Below, piece by piece: positions 1 to 8,073 of a DNA stretch of 64,000 bases. The notes under the pieces were generated by a model that made no database searches, was not told the origin of the DNA, and saw only the letters and a program-made list of their open reading frames with translations. The translations under genes were made by a program, and so were the position numbers. Each line of letters begins with the position of its first letter. The stretch's first letter is position 1. The DNA lies in NCBI RefSeq assembly GCF_900142755.1, contig NZ_FRCA01000011.1:67328-131327 (forward strand). Direction: 5' to 3'. The stretch comes from Halomonas cupida (GTDB taxonomy: Bacteria > Pseudomonadota > Gammaproteobacteria > Pseudomonadales > Halomonadaceae).

Positions 1-38
1 GGGCACCAAGGGCGAGTGTCGGCGCTTTCCACAGAACC

Positions 39-66
39 AGAGTTCGATCCCCGCCGCCTCCACCCA
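39..66 (+). other. Partial tmRNA (ssrA) 3' end, probable att site of an integrated element
   Basis: The bases GTTCGATCCCCGCCGCCTCC followed by ACC match the T-loop, T-stem 3' side and acceptor end of gammaproteobacterial tmRNA genes. The sequence just before them (CAGAG) cannot pair with CCCGC to form the T-stem, so this is not the end of an intact tmRNA. Known biology: many integrases target the ssrA 3' end and leave a duplicated piece at the far edge of the island. Inference: the island lies to the left of the window and this is its distal att copy. Only 38 bases to the left are visible, so the integrase and the intact gene cannot be seen. Confidence 0.5.
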
Positions 67-75
67 TATCCGACT

Positions 76-104
76 GAAGCCACCTGAACAGGGTGGCTTC
101 TTTC
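76..104 (+). terminator. Rho-independent terminator after the tmRNA-like end
   Basis: GAAGCCACC and GGTGGCTTC form a perfect 9-bp stem around a 7-nt loop, followed by TTTCG. It sits directly after the tmRNA-like 3' end, where the natural ssrA terminator would be. It may also stop readthrough toward the minus-strand gene that ends at 157. Confidence 0.75.
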
Positions 105-156
105 GTTGCGGAGCAACAGGGGGAGTCAGAGTTTGCTACAACGTTCAGGGATACCA

Positions 157-726
157 CTAAACCCCAATATCCTCGTCGTACTCCTTGTCCTCATAACTGT
201 GCACTGGGGCATCCTCGCCACAGTCGGCGTCCTGGGTGAAGGTGCGGGTCACGTCTACCGGGCCCAGGTCCTGAATGGCGCGGCGTCCCAGCAGTACCGG
301 GTAGATCAAGCCGTCGCGATCCCTGAGGCTGAACTGCTCTTCATAGTATTCTCCGCCCAGGCAGACCGTCATCAACACGGCCGGGCGCCGGTCTTCACCA
401 CCAGCACCGCTCAGGATCAGGTTGCGTTTGATCTCTCGCTCGAAGGTCTTCGATACGACTTCACCGCTGGCCTCATCCTCGACTTCCACCTCGAAGCGAA
501 CCCAGTCTTCTCCATCCTTCTGGAACTCCTCGATGTCTTCCGCCTGCATGGAGGAAGTCAGCGCTCCGGTATCGAGTTTGGCCTTGACCTCCGGCCCCCA
601 GGACGGCTCGATGGTCACCTTCTCGATCCAGCCATAGGTGCTGCTCTCATCCTCGGCCATGACCGGGCCAGTCAACAGTCCCAGCGCCATGCAAGTCATC
701 ATCGAGTAATACTTCAGCTTCAACAT
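157..726 (-). CDS. Retropepsin-like aspartic protease family protein (ATP-dependent zinc protease family, PF05618)
   Basis: The 189-residue protein starts with a signal peptide (cleavage near Ala24) and is probably periplasmic. The mature part carries the retropepsin-like motif LDTGA at residues 51-55, with Asp52 as the presumed catalytic residue, and a YPVLLGRRA segment near residue 145 that is typical of the family. These proteins are often annotated as ATP-dependent zinc proteases, but the motif points to an aspartyl protease fold. The tail is acidic. It is a single gene, divergent from the glycosyltransferase at 1075, and its 3' end faces the terminator at 76-104. The family call is firm; the substrate is unknown. 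Confidence 0.8.
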   Translation of the reverse strand: MLKLKYYSMMTCMALGLLTGPVMAEDESSTYGWIEKVTIEPSWGPEVKAKLDTGALTSSMQAEDIEEFQKDGEDWVRFEVEVEDEASGEVVSKTFEREIKRNLILSGAGGEDRRPAVLMTVCLGGEYYEEQFSLRDRDGLIYPVLLGRRAIQDLGPVDVTRTFTQDADCGEDAPVHSYEDKEYDEDIGV

Positions 727-1074
727 ATGCCTTCCTGTTCCTTGTATGAACGTCGCCCGGCCCGGTCGTTACTTGTGTAGCCAGGTGTGGCAGGCGGAGT
801 GCCTCCGTGCCCCATTGTGGAGGATGACACACGTATGACGATACCCACGTCTTTGCCCTGTATCCGTCTGTATGCTGCCAGAGAGGGTTTTCACTTCCAT
901 GAATCCCATTTTCATCTGTCATTCATGTTTCTGCCTGCATCATTCCCGTCGGTACGGAAGCCATTTCTCATCGTCAACTGCCACCACCGGCTTCATGGCA
1001 TGGAATCAGGTAACGAGTAGCACCAGACCTGACTGCTCCCGAGGCTGTGCGGTAGCGACCGAAGAAACACGCTC
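727..1074. other. Divergent intergenic region, no gene seen
   Basis: This stretch separates the minus-strand protease from the plus-strand glycosyltransferase and should hold both promoters. The short open frames here have no recognisable product and no good ribosome binding site. I could not pick out convincing promoter elements. Confidence 0.5.
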
Positions 1075-1854
1075 ATGACATACACTCACAGGCTTATCTC
1101 AGGACGACTCCTTCGCATCATCGGCAATCTGGTGAAGGCATTCTCCTATGCCTTTCACGCTGCCCTGCCCCACAAGCGTTTCCAGATCCCTCGTCATGCA
1201 GGTCCGATACGAAGAACCAGCAATGACACCTCGGAAATCCCACGGATCCTGTGGCAGACCAACTACACCGACAGGGTCACACTTCCCGTCTACATGAACT
1301 ACCTGGCCAACAGACTGATGGGGTGGGATTTCGACTACCGCTTCATGAGTACAGAGGACCGGCTCGACTACATCAGGGAGCATTTCTCAGCCGAGATTAT
1401 TGACTGCTATTGCAGGCTACAGATCGGTGCAGCGCAGGCAGACCTGTGGCGCCTGCTGGTCATCCACAGAGAGGGAGGTATCTACATGGATATTGACGCC
1501 CATGCTGTATGGCCGCTCAGCGCGATCATCAAGCGACATGGCCGGTTGTTCATCCTGACCAGAAAAGGCCAGTTGTCGAACTACTTTCTGGCCGCCCAGC
1601 CAGATGATCCCGCCATTGCGAAGATCATCGAGACCGTCGTCGACAACATCAAGCAGAACGAGGACCTGGGTGTCTTTGACATGACGGGACCAGGCGCCAT
1701 GCGCAAGACACCTGCATCGGTGGAGACCGCCACCATTTCCAACAGAGCGGCCTGCATTCAGGGGTCCTTCACCAACGAATATTTCCAGTACATCGACAAG
1801 AAGGAAGGCAAGTGGACTCGGCAGCAGAGGACCACTCGCGTCGTCAACCAGTAA
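1075..1854 (+). CDS. GT32-type glycosyltransferase with DXD motif
   Basis: The 259-residue protein resembles the Gly_transf_sug (OCH1-like, GT32) family. It has the entry motif IPRILWQTN at residues 55-63, and GGIYMDIDAHAVWPL near residues 134-148, whose DID (139-141) is the metal/nucleotide-sugar DXD motif. QADLWRL just upstream is also typical. Such enzymes add sugars to surface glycans or lipids; the acceptor here is unknown. No signal peptide is clear, though residues 10-30 are moderately hydrophobic. Many arginine codons are AGA or AGG, unlike neighbouring genes, which suggests transfer. It stands alone, with no other glycan genes beside it. Confidence 0.75.
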   Translation: MTYTHRLISGRLLRIIGNLVKAFSYAFHAALPHKRFQIPRHAGPIRRTSNDTSEIPRILWQTNYTDRVTLPVYMNYLANRLMGWDFDYRFMSTEDRLDYIREHFSAEIIDCYCRLQIGAAQADLWRLLVIHREGGIYMDIDAHAVWPLSAIIKRHGRLFILTRKGQLSNYFLAAQPDDPAIAKIIETVVDNIKQNEDLGVFDMTGPGAMRKTPASVETATISNRAACIQGSFTNEYFQYIDKKEGKWTRQQRTTRVVNQ

Positions 1855-2042
1855 TGGCCGGATCACTCTTCGGGCCAGAGGTCGATCTCGACTATTTGTC
1901 ATTGAACCGGCATTCTCGATTCTGCTGTTCAGACTCTTCACTCCGTACAGCAGGAAGAGACCGAACAGCACAGGCAAAGACTCACAATAAATGCCATCAG
2001 TCCGGTACTGACCGCTGATGAACAATGACAAGGACTTTCCCC

Positions 2043-3761
2043 ATGACAAGGATTCCCTCTTCACCTGTCGCGCTGCAACCACCTCGCTTCACCACTGGCC
2101 TGCGCCGGCCATTGATCGGCCTCACTGCTCTGGCACTGTCCATTGCAGCAGTGAACGCCCAGGCCGACAGCCTGCTGGTGACCGGCGCCAATGGCTACGG
2201 CTTCAATGAACAGCGCCAACTCGAGAGTTTCAGCAGCCTTTATGTGGAAGATGGCAAGGTCGTGGCCAGAGGCGGGGACGATCTCGCCGACCAGCACCCG
2301 CAAGCAGACCGCAGCCTGGACCTGGCCGGCAAGACATTGCTGCCGGGCCTGATCGATGCCCACACTCACCTTCTCGGTCTGGGTTATGGGTTATTGGAGG
2401 TTGATGTCCGTGACCTGGGCTCAGCTCAGGAAAGCGCTACCGCCGTAGCCGACTTCGCCGCCGAGAATCCCGACCTGCCCTGGGTTCGCGGCCGTGGCTG
2501 GAACCAGGTGCTGTGGGAGGGCAAAGAGTTCCCGACCGCCAGTGACCTTGATGCAGTGATCGCGGAGCGGCCGGTCATCCTTCAGCGTGTTGATGGACAC
2601 GCCATCTGGGTCAACTCCCGGGCCATGGAGCTGGCCGGCATCAACGCCGACAGCACTGCGCCGGAAGGTGGCGAGATCCTGCGCGATGAAAACGGCAATC
2701 CAACGGGGGTCTTCATCGACAACGCCGAGTCGCTGATCACTGACCATATCCCCGAGCGCAACCCGGCGGAGATGGCTCGCGCCTATGATGCCGCGGTGTC
2801 CCATATCCAGGCACTGGGGCTGACCCAGGTCCATATCGCTGGTTCAAGCGCCGCAGAGCTGGCGTACTTCCAGCAACGCGCCGACGAAGGCAGCCTCGGA
2901 GTACGGCTATATCCGATGATCGCCTCGACCGACCCGGAGCTCGACACCCTGTTGTCCCGGGGTATCGTCGATGATCCGCAGGACTGGCTGGATATCCGCA
3001 GCATCAAGATATTCGCCGATGGTGCCCTGGGCAGCCGAGGCGCCGCACTCATCGAGCACTATCATGACCGCCCGGACTCCCGTGGGCTGATGCTCCAGAC
3101 TCGCGAGGAACTGGCCGCGCTGGTAGCTCAGGCAGCCGAACATGGCTTTCAGGCCAATATGCATGCCATCGGGGACCGAGCCAACAATATTGCGCTGGAT
3201 ATCTATGCAGAGCAGTTGGACGCACAGCCCCAGAGTCGCGAGCTACGCCACCGCATCGAACACGCTCAAGTGGCCACACTCGAGGACATCCCACGCTTCG
3301 CCGAAAGCGGTGTGATTCCCTCCATGCAACCCACCCATGCCACCAGCGACAAGAACATGGCCGGTGATCGCCTCGGAGAGAAGCGGCTCGCAGGTGCCTA
3401 TGCCTGGCGCTACTTTCTCGACAGCGGCAGTCGCATTGCCGGTGGCTCGGACTTCCCGGTGGAGCCAGCCAATCCCTTCTATGGACTGCACGCGGCAGTG
3501 ACTCGCGAGGACCGTGACAATCAGCCTCCCGGCGGCTGGCTGCCCGGTCAGAAGTTGACCATGGCCGAAGCCCTGCGCAGCTTTACCGCCGATGCTGCCT
3601 ACGCGGCTCACCAGGAGCAGGCGCTGGGTAGCCTATTGCCGGGACAGTGGGCTGACTTCATCGTCATTGATCGCGACATCATACGTGATGACCCCGAGGC
3701 AATCCCCGACACCCAGGTACTCTCCACCTGGATTGCCGGGGACACTGTGTACGAGCTCTGA
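2043..3761 (+). CDS. Exported YtcJ-like metal-dependent amidohydrolase (Amidohydro_3)
   Basis: The protein has a TIM-barrel amidohydrolase core with the usual metal and active-site segments in order: DAHTH, IKIFADGALGS, NMHAIGDRA, RHRIEHAQV and GGSDFPVEPANPF. The N-terminus looks like a signal peptide ending near a VNAQA site, so the enzyme is probably periplasmic. I prefer the ATG at 2043, preceded by AAGGA at suitable spacing, over an upstream ATG at 2025 that lacks a clear binding site. YtcJ-like enzymes hydrolyse amides or related bonds of poorly defined substrates, and nothing nearby narrows this. A hairpin at 3781 follows the stop. Confidence 0.85.
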   Translation: MTRIPSSPVALQPPRFTTGLRRPLIGLTALALSIAAVNAQADSLLVTGANGYGFNEQRQLESFSSLYVEDGKVVARGGDDLADQHPQADRSLDLAGKTLLPGLIDAHTHLLGLGYGLLEVDVRDLGSAQESATAVADFAAENPDLPWVRGRGWNQVLWEGKEFPTASDLDAVIAERPVILQRVDGHAIWVNSRAMELAGINADSTAPEGGEILRDENGNPTGVFIDNAESLITDHIPERNPAEMARAYDAAVSHIQALGLTQVHIAGSSAAELAYFQQRADEGSLGVRLYPMIASTDPELDTLLSRGIVDDPQDWLDIRSIKIFADGALGSRGAALIEHYHDRPDSRGLMLQTREELAALVAQAAEHGFQANMHAIGDRANNIALDIYAEQLDAQPQSRELRHRIEHAQVATLEDIPRFAESGVIPSMQPTHATSDKNMAGDRLGEKRLAGAYAWRYFLDSGSRIAGGSDFPVEPANPFYGLHAAVTREDRDNQPPGGWLPGQKLTMAEALRSFTADAAYAAHQEQALGSLLPGQWADFIVIDRDIIRDDPEAIPDTQVLSTWIAGDTVYEL

Positions 3762-3780
3762 TCCGGCTCATTCCATTACC

Positions 3781-3810
3781 ACCACTGCGCCCCACGGGAG
3801 GCGCAGTGGT
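3781..3810 (+). terminator. Strong hairpin after the amidohydrolase gene
   Basis: ACCACTGCGCC and GGCGCAGTGGT form an 11-bp perfect stem with an 8-nt loop, 20 bases past the stop. There is no U-run, so it may be a transcript-stabilising hairpin rather than a classical terminator. Confidence 0.6.
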
Positions 3811-4034
3811 TGGACCGAATTCCGACCAGGACTGCGACACAGCGATGTGTGGCGATAGTGTCGCCGTGAATGGGAGTGACGACGAGACACTCTCGTTGAC
3901 ATCGAGCTGTCGACCGGCTTTTTCCTTCGAGGATGTTCTGCTGAAGGATTGAGCTACAACTATTTGAACTACAACTACAGCAGAAGGCTCGTCACAGTAG
4001 CCTTCCGCCGAATGGAGCATGAGCGAACAGTGGC

Positions 4035-4289
4035 TTACTGCTGCTGGCCCATATCGTCACGATACAGTTGCCAGGCGTCGACGGAAGTGCCGTCCGGCAG
4101 GTGACAGGTTCCCGTCTCCCCTGCGTCGGTCTTCTTGATCTCGTGCGTACCGCCCTTGCTTTCGCAGTGCACCGCCGCCGGGTTGGGCATGCCGATGCTG
4201 GTGTCATTGGTCTGAGCTTCCTGACTGGCATTGCAACCCGCCAGCAGCACAGCACTCAGCACTGTTCCAACCAGAACTGTCTTCTTCAT
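4035..4289 (-). CDS. Small DUF333-type lipoprotein
   Basis: The predicted 84-residue protein starts MKKTVLVG and has a lipoprotein signal with lipobox LLAGC, so it should be anchored to a membrane by the N-terminal cysteine. The mature part contains PNPAAVHCESKGGTHEI and a later CHLPDGTSVDAWQLYRD, the typical pattern of the DUF333 (hemolysin-like) family. The ATG at 4289 is chosen because AGAGAG lies just upstream; a longer frame from 4316 adds residues before the signal and is unlikely. The role of the family is not established. Confidence 0.8.
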   Translation of the reverse strand: MKKTVLVGTVLSAVLLAGCNASQEAQTNDTSIGMPNPAAVHCESKGGTHEIKKTDAGETGTCHLPDGTSVDAWQLYRDDMGQQQ

Positions 4290-4931
4290 TGCATCTCTCT
4301 TCCATTGGCCGGCCACCGACTTATCATCACTGGCGCAGTGGTGAACGAAGAATGCTTATTGCTGTTTTTCCTTTTTTTGTCAAAGGAATACAGGTTGCAT
4401 ATCACTATTTCAGCGATTTCCTACATAACAACTTTCGGCGCACCTCATATGCTCAAATCCGCACAGTAGAGGTATCCGCGTCTACACTGACGAGATACTT
4501 TGCCGCAGCCTTGCGAGGTAAGCGCATGTTCCACAGCCCACGGGATGGCAGGGCTGCTGGTGTGTCAATGCCGGGGGCTGGAGGAACAGGGAGCAGACGC
4601 GGACAACGACGTTCACGCTGACGTGGTCCCCCCTCTACCTACAAAGAGATACAGGGCAGCATCGGCGGTATCGTGAAACAGGCAAACTATGCAGTTCTCG
4701 TCCATATCGCCAGTAGACAGTGACAGGGGGAAACGTTCGGTGCTTCGGGCGATGCGCCAGGCACGAATCCACAGACTATCCGCTGTATTGACACCTTGAT
4801 AGGACAGCGGAGTGGTCGCCGAGGTTCCCGGGCGCCTGGACGGGCCAGACCCCGCTGACTGGAACGGCCACACAAGGTGCCCGCACAGTCGGCCATGAGC
4901 TATCGTCACCTGCAGACAAGGATTCAACCCA
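4290..4931. other. 640-base intergenic region without a convincing gene
   Basis: The region lies between the divergent DUF333 lipoprotein and a beta-barrel protein gene. It contains an AT-rich patch near 4355-4440 that could hold promoters. Open frames on both strands have no recognisable domains and atypical composition. Confidence 0.5.
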
Positions 4932-5741
4932 ATGACTACCAGAGATCGTGCGGTACACCACCCCTGCCGTACTCTTCCCTGCCTGACCCTGCTGCTGGGA
5001 GGGGCACTTCTGTGCAGCTCATCGGCCTTTGCCCAACAGAGCTCCGGGGCAGCATCGACGGAGCAACCAAGGACCACTGCCAGCATCTATCTGTGGATCA
5101 CCAATGTCACCTGGGGGTTCAACAACGGCAGCGAAGTAGAAGTCGACAGCGAAACCGTCCTCGAGAACTTCGACTACGCTTTCGAGGCCAACCTCGAGCA
5201 TCGTCGTAACGAATGGTTATACGGCCTTGATGTGGTCTATGCCGATATCGGTGGTAACGACACACCAGACATTCCGGTTCCCGGTAGTGGCAGTAGTGTT
5301 TCCTCCGACGTTGACTTCAATAGCTTCTCGACCATCGCCACCGGTTATGTCGGCTACCGCCTGGTCAACAGCCCCAACCTGCAGCTGTATGGCACCGGGG
5401 GACTGCGTTATTCCGATTTCGAGGCCACCCTGAAGTTCGACGTTGATGATGCCGGCATTTCCCATCGCAACGAGCTCGACGAAAGCCAGACCGATGTGGT
5501 GGTCGGTCTGCGCGGTGAATACAACGTTGATCAGAACTGGTCGTTTCCCTTCAACGTCGATGTTGGCGGCGGTGGCTCCGATCTGACCTGGCAGGCCTAT
5601 GGCGCCGTTGCCTATCGCTTTGGCCAACATACAGTCAGCGCGGGCTATCGCTATATGACCTGGGAACTCGACAGCGATACCGACATGCTTGATGAAGCCA
5701 CCTATTACGGTCCGCTGCTCGCCTACTCGTTCCACTTCTGA
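4932..5741 (+). CDS. Outer-membrane beta-barrel protein
   Basis: The 269-residue protein has an N-terminal signal peptide ending at SSAFAQ. The rest alternates hydrophobic and polar residues in short strands (for example TIATGYVGYRLV, LQLYGTGGLRYSDF, HTVSAGYRYMTWEL) and ends in LLAYSFHF, with a terminal aromatic residue as expected for BAM-dependent insertion. AAGGA lies upstream of the ATG. It precedes two further beta-barrel genes on the same strand but does not look like their paralogue. Ligand and role are unknown. Confidence 0.75.
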   Translation: MTTRDRAVHHPCRTLPCLTLLLGGALLCSSSAFAQQSSGAASTEQPRTTASIYLWITNVTWGFNNGSEVEVDSETVLENFDYAFEANLEHRRNEWLYGLDVVYADIGGNDTPDIPVPGSGSSVSSDVDFNSFSTIATGYVGYRLVNSPNLQLYGTGGLRYSDFEATLKFDVDDAGISHRNELDESQTDVVVGLRGEYNVDQNWSFPFNVDVGGGGSDLTWQAYGAVAYRFGQHTVSAGYRYMTWELDSDTDMLDEATYYGPLLAYSFHF

Positions 5742-5834
5742 CGAGTCGCGACACGACTGCTGTTTCCAAACCAGGGCAGCAGTCGTGTCAGGGTCTGCAG
5801 AAACTAGCCTTATAGGTTGGCACAGGGGGTATTC

Positions 5835-6632
5835 ATGCAACAGGCATCACGAACTATTATCGCCACTGCATTGCTCGGCAGCAGCCTCGTCAGCGGCCAT
5901 GCCCTGGCTCAGGGCGATACCGGGTCCTCCGCCCAGGCCAACAACCCGCTGGCCAACATGACCGCCTTCAATCTGCAGAACTACTACATCGGTGATCTCA
6001 CCGAGTCCGACGAGAGTGCCAACCAGTTCTGGTTCCGCTACGCAGCACCGTTCTCGCTGGGCAAATCCAACTGGCTGATGCGTGCCTCCCTTCCCGTCAA
6101 CAGCTACCCGACATCACCCTCCGGTGATACCAGAACCGGTATCGGCGATCTCAATGTCTTCACCTCTTACCTGTTCGATACCGGCAACCCCGCGGTCAGC
6201 TTCGGCTTTGGTCCTCAGATCACGGCACCGACGGCAACCAGGGATGAGGTCGGTAGCGAAAAGTGGTCGGCTGGGCTGGTGAATGTGCTGTTCAACGCCG
6301 AGTCACCAAGGTTCCAGTACGGCTACCTGCTCTCCTGGCAGCAGAGCTTTGCCGGTGAGGACGATCGGGAGGATGTCGAGCTCGCCGCCTTCCAGCCCTT
6401 TGCCTTCTATCAACTGGGTGGTGGCACCTATCTACGATCCGCTCCGATCTGGGCCTACAACCTCGAGAATGACAATTACAGCGTCCCTCTGGGCGTGGGA
6501 GCCGGCCAGGTCTTTCATCAGGGCAAGACGGTCTACAACCTCTTTGTCGAGCCACAGTTCTCGGTAGCCGATGAAGGCGCAGGCCAACCGGACTGGCAAA
6601 TCTTCTTCGGTCTCAACATGCAGTTCCAGTAA
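5835..6632 (+). CDS. Beta-barrel outer-membrane protein, first of two tandem paralogues
   Basis: The predicted 265-residue exported protein has a signal peptide ending near HALAQ and a barrel ending in GLNMQFQ. It shares long stretches with the gene at 6984, including NNPLANM, LQNYYIGD and GSEKWSAGLVNVLFN. The overall pattern resembles the MetA-pathway/Phenol_MetA_deg-like barrel family (PF13557), an inference from appearance only. The ATG at 5835 is preceded by AGGGGG; the longer frame from 5817 would need a TTG start. Confidence 0.75.
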   Translation: MQQASRTIIATALLGSSLVSGHALAQGDTGSSAQANNPLANMTAFNLQNYYIGDLTESDESANQFWFRYAAPFSLGKSNWLMRASLPVNSYPTSPSGDTRTGIGDLNVFTSYLFDTGNPAVSFGFGPQITAPTATRDEVGSEKWSAGLVNVLFNAESPRFQYGYLLSWQQSFAGEDDREDVELAAFQPFAFYQLGGGTYLRSAPIWAYNLENDNYSVPLGVGAGQVFHQGKTVYNLFVEPQFSVADEGAGQPDWQIFFGLNMQFQ

Positions 6633-6983
6633 CCGTTCCTGCGCTATTGCCAACCCATGGCCCAGGAGCACAAGCGGTAGCGAAGCAATCGGCAAGGAGG
6701 GATTTCCTCACCCGCCTGGAGAAGTATCGCACAATTAATTAGCGGGCCAATATTTTACTACTGACCGAGCATGAAGGCTGTGCTCACCAATAACAATTTG
6801 ACCGAAAAGACCTTTTCTTCATAGTGCCGGTAACAGGACAGCCCTGAACGCGGGCGAAGACAGCAACCAGAGCAGGCAACAGGGGTTGACCCATGGTACC
6901 TACGATGGGCTAGAGAGCACCGTTGGCCAGGCCAGGAAACAGGCAAACTGTATTGTCGCTTTCCGGCTCATCACAGGTGCCTT
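6633..6983. other. Intergenic region between the two barrel paralogues
   Basis: No gene is seen in these 351 bases. The AT-rich section around 6730-6830 could hold a separate promoter for the second copy. No terminator-like hairpin is clear. Confidence 0.4.
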
Positions 6984-7775
6984 ATGAAGAAAACCGTCTC
7001 TCTTGCGCAGCTTGTCGTCCTGATGGCCGGCTTACTAACGGCCACAAGCGTACTGGCTGTCGATGACCACGCCGCCCAGGCCAACAACCCGCTGGCCAAT
7101 ATGCGCGCCTTCAGCCTGCAGAACTACTACATCGGTGACATCAACGACTCCGATGAGACAGCCAACCAGTTCTGGCTCCGCTATGCCACACCATTCTCGC
7201 TGGGTGACTCACGCTGGCTACTGCGGACATCCCTACCGATCAACAGCTACCCTACGGCCCCCGGTCAGCACACGGAAACCGGGCTCGGCGACCTCAACTC
7301 CTTCGCCTCCTATCTCTTCGATACCGGCAGTTCATCCGTCAGTTTCGGCGTTGGGCCGCAGATCACCGCCCCTACCGCGAGTGAGGATGAACTGGGCAGC
7401 GAGAAGTGGTCCGCCGGTCTGGTCAACGTGCTGTTCAACGCCGAGTCACCGAAATTCCAGTACGGTTATCTGGCCGGCTGGCAGCATAGCTTTGCCGGCG
7501 ATGATGATCGCGAGAACGTCAATGTGGCAACCTTTCAGCCCTTTGCCTATTACCAGTTGGGCAACGGCAATTATCTGCGCGGCGCACCGATCTGGAGCTA
7601 TAACTTCGAGAACGACAACTACAGCGTGCCCGTGGCGCTGGGCTTCGGGCATATCGTGCGTCAGGGCAAGACTGTCTACAACTTCACTTTCGAACCCCAG
7701 GTCTCCGTGGCAGAGGAAGGGCCAGCACCGGACTGGCAGGTCGTCATGGGACTCAGCATGCAGTTCCTTCAGTAA
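6984..7775 (+). CDS. Beta-barrel outer-membrane protein, second tandem paralogue
   Basis: The 263-residue protein starts with a signal peptide (cleavage near SVLA) and is collinear over its whole length with the protein encoded at 5835-6632. The two keep the same barrel strands and end (GLSMQFLQ) but differ at the N-terminus of the mature part. This is a tandem duplication with both copies intact, so both are probably used. A possible Shine-Dalgarno CAGGTG precedes the ATG. It is followed by a long inverted repeat at 7798-7853. Confidence 0.75.
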   Translation: MKKTVSLAQLVVLMAGLLTATSVLAVDDHAAQANNPLANMRAFSLQNYYIGDINDSDETANQFWLRYATPFSLGDSRWLLRTSLPINSYPTAPGQHTETGLGDLNSFASYLFDTGSSSVSFGVGPQITAPTASEDELGSEKWSAGLVNVLFNAESPKFQYGYLAGWQHSFAGDDDRENVNVATFQPFAYYQLGNGNYLRGAPIWSYNFENDNYSVPVALGFGHIVRQGKTVYNFTFEPQVSVAEEGPAPDWQVVMGLSMQFLQ

Positions 7776-7797
7776 TCATCCCAGCAACGGATACTCC

Positions 7798-7853
7798 GGC
7801 CATCGGGGTACTTCGGCCCAGGTGTTCCGATGGCCGAAAAGTACCCCGATGAC
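7798..7853. terminator. Long inverted repeat after the barrel genes
   Basis: Arms GGCCATCGGGGTACTTCGG (from 7798) and CCGAAAAGTACCCCGATG (to about 7850) pair over about 20 bp with few mismatches around a short loop. It lies just past the second barrel gene. There is no U-run, so it may act as an mRNA 3' stabiliser or a bidirectional stop. Confidence 0.6.
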
Positions 7854-8073
7854 CGAAGTCCCCCCGATAATCCTCTGCCTTCAACTCGTCTTTCCTGCGT
7901 CTCGCCTCCTCTCTGTACCCACCGCGAGGCCTGCATGAACCATTCTGCACCCAGTGCTCTTCCATTATCGTTGGCTGCTCGTCCACTATGTAGTATTCAA
8001 GATTCATCAACTATGTTGAGATAACTGGGCCTTCCGACCGAGAGTCCTGGTCGTCAACACCGAGCGAAGCTGG

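Noticed and set aside
1..66. End of a normal, intact tmRNA gene
   Set aside because: The bases that should form the 5' side of the T-stem (CAGAG) do not pair with CCCGC, so the visible part cannot fold as a tmRNA end.
4613..5086. 157-residue minus-strand open frame
   Set aside because: It overlaps the start of the beta-barrel gene, has no domain and an atypical composition.
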